Assembly (NCBI RefSeq): GCF_012273895.1 | Contig: NC_052109.1 | Span: 5,470,432-5,534,431, forward strand | Length of the DNA stretch: 64,000 bases | Direction: 5' to 3' | Source of the DNA: Zerene cesonia | Taxonomy: Eukaryota; Arthropoda; Insecta; Lepidoptera; Pieridae | Shown here: piece after piece, positions 57,645 through 64,000 of the stretch | Layout: every line of letters begins with the position of its first letter | Numbering within the stretch: position 1 is the stretch's first letter | Program-made: the position numbers and the translations under genes | Notes under the pieces: model-generated | Told to the model about the DNA's origin: nothing | Databases searched by the model: none | Seen by the model: only the letters and a program-made list of their open reading frames with translations

Positions 57645-58644
57645 NNNNNNNNNNNNNNNNNNNNNNNNNNNNNNNNNNNNNNNNNNNNNNNNNNNNNNNN
57701 NNNNNNNNNNNNNNNNNNNNNNNNNNNNNNNNNNNNNNNNNNNNNNNNNNNNNNNNNNNNNNNNNNNNNNNNNNNNNNNNNNNNNNNNNNNNNNNNNNNN
57801 NNNNNNNNNNNNNNNNNNNNNNNNNNNNNNNNNNNNNNNNNNNNNNNNNNNNNNNNNNNNNNNNNNNNNNNNNNNNNNNNNNNNNNNNNNNNNNNNNNNN
57901 NNNNNNNNNNNNNNNNNNNNNNNNNNNNNNNNNNNNNNNNNNNNNNNNNNNNNNNNNNNNNNNNNNNNNNNNNNNNNNNNNNNNNNNNNNNNNNNNNNNN
58001 NNNNNNNNNNNNNNNNNNNNNNNNNNNNNNNNNNNNNNNNNNNNNNNNNNNNNNNNNNNNNNNNNNNNNNNNNNNNNNNNNNNNNNNNNNNNNNNNNNNN
58101 NNNNNNNNNNNNNNNNNNNNNNNNNNNNNNNNNNNNNNNNNNNNNNNNNNNNNNNNNNNNNNNNNNNNNNNNNNNNNNNNNNNNNNNNNNNNNNNNNNNN
58201 NNNNNNNNNNNNNNNNNNNNNNNNNNNNNNNNNNNNNNNNNNNNNNNNNNNNNNNNNNNNNNNNNNNNNNNNNNNNNNNNNNNNNNNNNNNNNNNNNNNN
58301 NNNNNNNNNNNNNNNNNNNNNNNNNNNNNNNNNNNNNNNNNNNNNNNNNNNNNNNNNNNNNNNNNNNNNNNNNNNNNNNNNNNNNNNNNNNNNNNNNNNN
58401 NNNNNNNNNNNNNNNNNNNNNNNNNNNNNNNNNNNNNNNNNNNNNNNNNNNNNNNNNNNNNNNNNNNNNNNNNNNNNNNNNNNNNNNNNNNNNNNNNNNN
58501 NNNNNNNNNNNNNNNNNNNNNNNNNNNNNNNNNNNNNNNNNNNNNNNNNNNNNNNNNNNNNNNNNNNNNNNNNNNNNNNNNNNNNNNNNNNNNNNNNNNN
58601 NNNNNNNNNNNNNNNNNNNNNNNNNNNNNNNNNNNNNNNNNNNN
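57645..58644. other. Assembly gap, 1000 N
   Basis: Exactly 1000 N residues. A round length usually means a placeholder for a gap of unknown size, so distances across it are not reliable. Open frames spanning it are artefacts. Confidence 0.98.
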
Positions 58645-61600
58645 TTTAACATTCAATCCAAAAACCTTTTGGCAGCATTCCAATTGAATATTGCCCGAAA
58701 TATTTTAATAATAAAATATTTCTATGTTTGGTCTGCGAACGTTGTTTATTAAAAATCACTTAGCAACATGCCAGGACGCCCACATCGCTTGGAAAGAGAT
58801 TAAATATAACAAAACATGATATTTTCCCTTTATTTACAAATCCCCGAACTTATTTTATATTATATTAAAGTAGACGTTTCCCTCGCAAATTATAAGAATA
58901 GCAAGGTTAAATAAACGTATGTCATATTGGATAAATATTATCGGGAGAAAAAATATACCCTTACCTACATATATGTTTTTTTGCTGAATTACACAATTGA
59001 AGAAGTAGGTAATAGTAAGACCGTGTGGAATAAAATGTAATCATATTCCTTTTGGCTTCAATATATGGTATCTACAAATTTTAATAGGTTTAGTTAGTCT
59101 TTGAATAACCAACATTAAAATGACGATGTGTTAATATACAAATATTCATGTGTAAGACATTCTGTAATCTGTTACAATAAACGGTAAATGAAGGTACTTT
59201 GAACTTTTGTTTTCTGATAAAAAATCATGTCGACATTTACGTTTCACATTGCTACAATTTTAATTTATTTTCAAAACTAGATTCTTTTCAGAAGTTACTT
59301 GCTTATTGCGTACCCTTTATACTACTTTCGTATGCAAGGTAACAATTTCTGCATTAATAGGACTAAGACGTTTAAGATGTTACCATTAGTTTAACTTTAC
59401 TGACATCCAATAACCGGCAGGAAATTTATTCATAAAATATTCGTTGACATTTGGATTACTTAATATTCTTTGTTGGTGTGTATTTCACGGCACAATAAAA
59501 ATAGTTTATTATTATTATGTCGTTTTTATAAACTCTCTTTCTTGTTTAAAAGTTAGTTACGAAATCGATTTTAACCGTGTTCCTGATTAGCTTAACAATT
59601 TGAAAAGGATCAGAGTTAAATTTGTTAGTTAAAAGAAAACCTGTCCCTTATATAATATCTTTTTGTTTTATATAAGGGACAGGTTTTCTTTTAACTAAGA
59701 ATTTTTTATTCATAAGTAAATAAAGCGTGAACTTGTGATTTTTGTAGTCTGTTTATTTAAAAGAACTAAATAGTTTTTATTGGCAAATCGCCAACAAAAT
59801 TATAGCCTATATGTCACATTTGCGGATGATGTACCTTGCAGAGCAAATATCAAATTGAGGAACGGACAACTCTCAGTGTTTAATTTTATTCCATTCAAAT
59901 CGGAGCTGGACGAACCTGTACGTTTTATGAAATCTGTGTATTTCATAAGTTACACAGCAGTGCACTGCTGTATAAACAAAAACGAACATTACACGTCAAA
60001 GCGATATCTTGTTTACACTGATACGTATATGTCTCGATATAAAATTCACGGAATCATTTTTATTTTCCCTCTCTAAAGCCAATGCATGATTTCAAAAATA
60101 CGGTATATTGAAAAATTGAATGCAAACGTGTTTAAATTGTACAAAATATTATAATATACAAAAGTATACCATAAAATGAGATTATCCAACTTGTATCTAT
60201 TCATTTTCTATTACGTTGGCGCGTCTAGTCCCGCAGGCTCATTTTCAGCCTCCCTTTGTTGTCACCCACAAAAGTACGTCAAAAATAATTTACATTTTTT
60301 ATCACGAGCGCGAAACCTAGTAATTAAAATACATGTAGGTATAAAAGCTAAAACTTTTATAGCATAGGCTAATGTTTTCATTTAAATCCGTACTTTGTTA
60401 TTATACATATAAATAATAGTGCTTCGTAAAAGCTACACAAAGCTATGTATGATAATATATAATGATTTGTTTTCATAATTGTAATTTCATCCATCGAGCA
60501 AACAAATAATCCATTTCATCAAATTAATTACTTATAAAGGTATATCACGTAAAAATAATAATATGGATTCAGTTTCATTCCATCACATACCAAAACGTCA
60601 TTTAATCCATTTTCAATTAACTAAAACGACAACAAAGCTTTTCCAATGCTTTTGTTCGCGGCCAAAACGTACAAATTTTTGGTGTGTGGTTTTTGTTGTT
60701 ATATAAATAAGCTATGTGCTTCACTATACATTCACATACGTTTGAAATAGGTTTGATTGAATGATTGTATCGGGTTGAACCCTCTCGCGTTGAATGGTGC
60801 CTAATCAAGCATGGATCAGTGTTTTGTCAGTCACACGACTGAATGAATCGTGGCCTGAGATACGCCGTAAGCCAATCTATTGGTGGTCTCATGTACCTAT
60901 ATGCTTCGTAAACAATATGTAATAGAATATTGACGTCCTAACCAATATTGTTAGGCTTTGTAGTCAAGAATGTTAGCTAGATTGAAAATTACATAAAAGG
61001 TTCCAAGAAAATTCATCACTGTTCAATATCTTTTAAAGTGAAGCCATAATTTAATAGCTGTAGTGTAAGGGATGATTTATTTTTAATATCACATAATAAT
61101 ATGTATATTTTGCAAGCTTTATCTCGAACAACATTTTGAAGTCGTCATTTTAAGATAAAGCCAAGCACCTAGAAGTATAATTGTCACACTTGGATAGAAA
61201 TATAAAAAGTTTTCCAAAAAGTTTTCTTATCTTCGGGTTAATTTTCTTTAGGATGTCACAATTGAATAACAAATTGCGTTGCTTTTTGTAACAATTTGTT
61301 TTCGAAAGAAACGAGATTTTTTCCCTCTTCGGTACCACCGATTGCTTTTTAATTACATTAGAATACTTTCCCAAAAATCGACCTTTAGCTACATCACAAA
61401 AAAGCATAATGATATAAATGTTCCTTCGTAAATTTAATATACCGTTCTACTAATTTCGTAATTGCGATTCACATATTGAAGCTTTTGATAAGCATTATCA
61501 AGTTATTTCCTGTATAATGTTATTGTTTTTCCTGTAATAAAAGATAAAGCTATAAATACTTTTCTATTTTTTTACTATTAAACCTTTTCCTTATTTTTCC

Positions 61601-62135
61601 GTTTTGTGCTATAAATAATTAATAAAATATATATTAAAAAACGTTTCTAATTAACGTCTTACTAACTCTTATCCTACTATAATTTATAAATTTATCAGAT
61701 AAAGTTGTTACCTCTCGTTAGCGTCGCGCGCTTGAGTGTTAATTGCCCTCTGTGGTGCCTTGTCAACATTCTACTCAATAAAAATACAAATTCCATTAAA
61801 TAATATTGATGGGTTAAGAACATATTAATTTAAATTAAAATGGCCGGAGATAATGATTAAACAATGTCCAATTTCCTTTAAAAACAAAGAATGATTATCG
61901 TAATAATTATAAAGCCGCGTTACATATTTAATAAATTTAAATCTAATACGAATTCTTAAACACAAAATAAACAATTGCAGTTCATGTTCAATATCAATAA
62001 AAATGTAGTACGCATATTTTTAAATAGATAAAACGTGCGTCAGGTAGTAGATCATAAGATGATTTTTATCATAGCCGCATAAAATCATCGATATTGTTGG
62101 AGTTATATCACTTGGAGTTAAGTTATCTCTCAAGG
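58645..62135. other. Unique AT-rich DNA with one perfect hairpin
   Basis: No gene is recognised. A 98-codon frame at 59780-60076 starts at TTG and has no known domain. The hairpin at 59625-59698 is listed separately. Nothing else stands out. Confidence 0.35.
59625..59698. repeat. Perfect 31-bp inverted repeat, 12-nt loop
   Basis: The left arm 59625-59655 (starting TTAGTTAAAAGAAAACCTGT) and the right arm 59668-59698 (ending GTTTTCTTTTAACTAA) are exact reverse complements over 31 bp, around the loop TATCTTTTTGTT. Pairing stops sharply on both sides. No terminal duplication or transposon body is evident. The size resembles a small-RNA precursor, but perfect pairing is more typical of a recent inverted duplication or a template-switch event. 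Confidence 0.95.
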
Positions 62136-62290
62136 ACTGCCTTCTTGGTACAGCGGTTAATGCTTGAGCATATAACCAAGAGCTCCTTCAATCTGTTCCC
62201 CATGAGGACTAACGAAAAATTTTAAATTATGTCTAGGTCTGTCAGGCAAAGAAAGCCGATCCCTCATATAGATTTTATAATTCATCTGTC
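62136..62290 (+). mobile_element. Degraded tRNA-derived SINE
   Basis: CTGCCTTCTTGGTACAGCGG followed by TTAATGCTTGAGC resembles a tRNA D-arm/A-box region. CCTTCAATCTGTTCC is a decayed B box, and TGTCAGGCAAAGAAAGCCGA with 'TCCCTCATATAG' belongs to the body. I recognise this head-to-body arrangement from lepidopteran tRNA-SINEs. Mutated boxes make it inactive. There is no clear tail or target duplication. Confidence 0.55.
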
Positions 62291-62929
62291 CTGTACCCCA
62301 TTCTTCAGTTAACCAAATAGTGGACGGAAAAATTCAACACGCAATAAAGGAATGTAAAAATAAATATATTTTGGAAGTATACACTGAAACATTCTTTATA
62401 AAGACTCGAAGCATTTATAATATTACATTTTAAACAAAGTAAAACACGGGCTTATACAAAGGCAAGTATCAAATTTGTCTTCAGAAATAACAAGTTCACA
62501 AACGGCCTGAGGCTGAGTAAAATCAAGAAATACATAGCTCTCGTTCCTCCGAACAAACTTAATCAAACAATTCTGCGAAACATTAAATTTTAGTAACTGA
62601 TTATAATTATTAAATTGTCATTTTGCGTTAATACAGGTATTCATTCGTAGAACTGTTTGGATATGGTTAACAATAACATATGTCTATTGTCTTTCGCAAA
62701 ACTAATATATTAACACCCATTATCATGATGCATGAATGACGTTTATTTTTTATGGTAATAATTTGTTTCCTGTCATTTGAGATAAAGTAAATTGTAATAT
62801 TTATTATAAACTATGTAAAAATTACAGCTTATGTATGTTTACTTTTTTGGTCTTTCTGTAATGTGGAATATGTAATTATGTATATATATAATTATGTACA
62901 TACTGGTTTGTCACAAAGAGTGACTTTCA

Positions 62930-63012
62930 AGCCAATATTTTGATTGCATGTTAGACTACATTCGACCACAATTTGGGTCACGCTTCACCTGGGAAATCAC
63001 CACATCCTAAAT
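62930..63012 (+). mobile_element. Possible diverged fragment of the pyrimidine-rich SINE-like family
   Basis: TTCGACCACAATTTGGGTCA, then CGCTTCACCTGGGAAATCAC and CACATCC, lines up with 'TCGGCACGAATTGGGCCAGC...TACCACACCC' of the 57-kb copy. Similarity is weak, and only the 5' part is present. Confidence 0.3.
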
Positions 63013-63329
63013 ACATAGATAGGTATATAACATGAATCTCAAATACACTCCCTTTTCAAGTACATACACCACAAATAACTTATAAATTCAGTGTTATCAT
63101 TTCGTAAATTATTAACTAATTATGAAGTGTTCATGGGTTTAAGTAGTGTTTATTTTAATGATTATAAACACCTTATGAATTAACATCTCATTTGATATAT
63201 CATGTTCAACATACATTTTAAAGTAATAGCGAACAAGGATTAAGGAACGCGAAGCAACTAAAAGCGTCTCACACCTCGGACTGTCAAGATACTGAATTAA
63301 TTAATACTCGCAGAGATTCCTTCCTGTTA

Positions 63330-63783
63330 TCTTATATCTTTAAACGTGCAATTCTTGTGTATATATATATATATAATAATTATAAAAAAAAATATACAAG
63401 AATTGCATACAAGAATTGGAATCTCGGAATCGGCTGCAACGATTTTCATGAAATTTAGTATATAGGGGGTTTCGGAGGCGATAATTCGATCTAGCTAGGA
63501 ATCTTTTTTAGAAAATGTCATATTCGTGTTTTATCGACTTAAACTTAGCGACTCTTCCTGACATCTATTGGCGAATAATAATACTATAAATGCGAAAGTT
63601 TGTGAGGATGGATGCATATGTATGTGTGCGTATTTTACTCTTTCACGCAAAAACTACTGAACCAATTGCAATGAAATTTGCTTTGTAGATAGCTGGACAA
63701 CTGAAATAACACATAGGCACTTTTTATACCGATATTCCTACGGGATACGGACTTACGCGGTTTCAACCGCGGGTCACAGCTAG
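63330..63783 (+). mobile_element. Long-form non-autonomous Helitron, both ends present
   Basis: It starts A|TCTTATATCTTTAAACGTGC and contains an AT tract near 63359. It continues with TTGGAATCTCGGAATCGGCT, CATGAAATTTAGTATATAGG, GGGGGTTTCGGAGGCGATAA and CGATCTAGCTAGGAATC, then the shared 3' module ATAAATGCGAAAGTTTGTGA, CTCTTTCACGCAAAAACTAC and GATATTCCTACGGGATACGG. The end is the hairpin CGCGGTTTCAACCGCG, then GGTCACAGCTAG before T. No Rep/helicase is encoded. A second copy of ACAAGAATTG (63398-63415 region) is a small internal duplication. This is the only long-form copy here with an intact 3' end. Confidence 0.8.
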
Positions 63784-64000
63784 TTTCCTTTGAAATGGTG
63801 TATGATTGTACTTGTATTCTTAAATAGGATGATTATAATAAATGCGAAAAAAATTCGGAATTCCGTCTCATTCGTCTTAACTACACTTTTATTTACACTT
63901 AATACCAAATTTACTACAACCTTACAAACATAAATTAATTTTATATTTATATAATTCGTATACTCAGCTGTTAATTTTAAATTAATTAATACTATTCTTA
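63784..64000. other. AT-rich end of window
   Basis: Nothing recognisable. A TTCGGAATTCCG palindrome near 63854 is short and may be chance. Confidence 0.3.

Noticed and set aside
57498..58683. Open frames of 337-384 codons
   Set aside because: They consist almost entirely of the N gap. N codons hide stops, so the frames are artefacts.
59780..60076. 98-codon plus-strand frame
   Set aside because: It starts at TTG, has no recognised family and no flanking splice or promoter signals.
1..64000. CRISPR arrays, bacterial operons, prophage or plasmid features
   Set aside because: Direct repeats with regular spacing, long ORFs and ribosome-binding patterns are absent. Composition and repeats are those of an insect nuclear genome.

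Overview
The window looks like nuclear DNA of a moth or butterfly (Lepidoptera). The base composition is AT-rich, the reading frames are all short, and there is one intact eukaryotic tRNA-Phe(GAA) gene. The scattered repeats are types I recognise from lepidopteran genomes: short non-autonomous Helitrons ending in a GC-rich hairpin plus CTAG, pyrimidine-rich A-tailed SINE-like elements carrying 'TACCATCAGGCGA', 'CAGCAGTGG' SINE-like tails, GACA-core repeats, and 5'-truncated non-LTR retrotransposons. The assignment rests on remembered repeat families and not on a search. No complete protein-coding gene is visible. Most open frames are under 100 codons, many begin at TTG or GTG, and I regard them as chance frames in intron or intergenic DNA.

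Layout. 1-7.1 kb is unique AT-rich DNA with the tRNA-Phe gene on the minus strand at 3524-3596. 7.1-8.8 kb holds a GACA-core repeat, a SINE-like insertion inside an (ACGT)n tract, and a Helitron relic. 8.8-29.7 kb is mostly unique with sparse repeats. 29.7-31.6 kb is a cluster of Helitron copies in both orientations. 34.3-35.2 kb holds a truncated non-LTR retrotransposon with a surviving reverse-transcriptase C-terminus, a SINE-like tail and a Helitron end. 38.7-45.1 kb contains four same-strand copies of one pyrimidine-rich SINE-like family. 53.8-54.0 kb holds an RTE-like 3' end with a 14-bp target-site duplication. 57-58.7 kb holds another SINE copy, with a private hairpin, followed by a gap of exactly 1000 N. 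59.6 kb has a perfect 31-bp hairpin. 62.1-63.8 kb holds a tRNA-derived SINE relic and a near-complete long Helitron.

The most interesting reading is that part of the window lies inside a long plus-strand gene. A 64-nt exon candidate at 40512-40575 has a 3' splice site, in-frame stops, a clean tandem ATG and a GTAAG donor. About 13 kb downstream, at 53627|53628, a pyrimidine-rich acceptor is fused directly to a donor, which is the signature of a recursive-splicing ratchet point. Its GTAAGATT donor is identical to that of the exon. A second ratchet-like site lies at 5020|5021. If this is right, the unique DNA around these sites is intronic and may hold regulatory elements. None of this is confirmed without transcript data.
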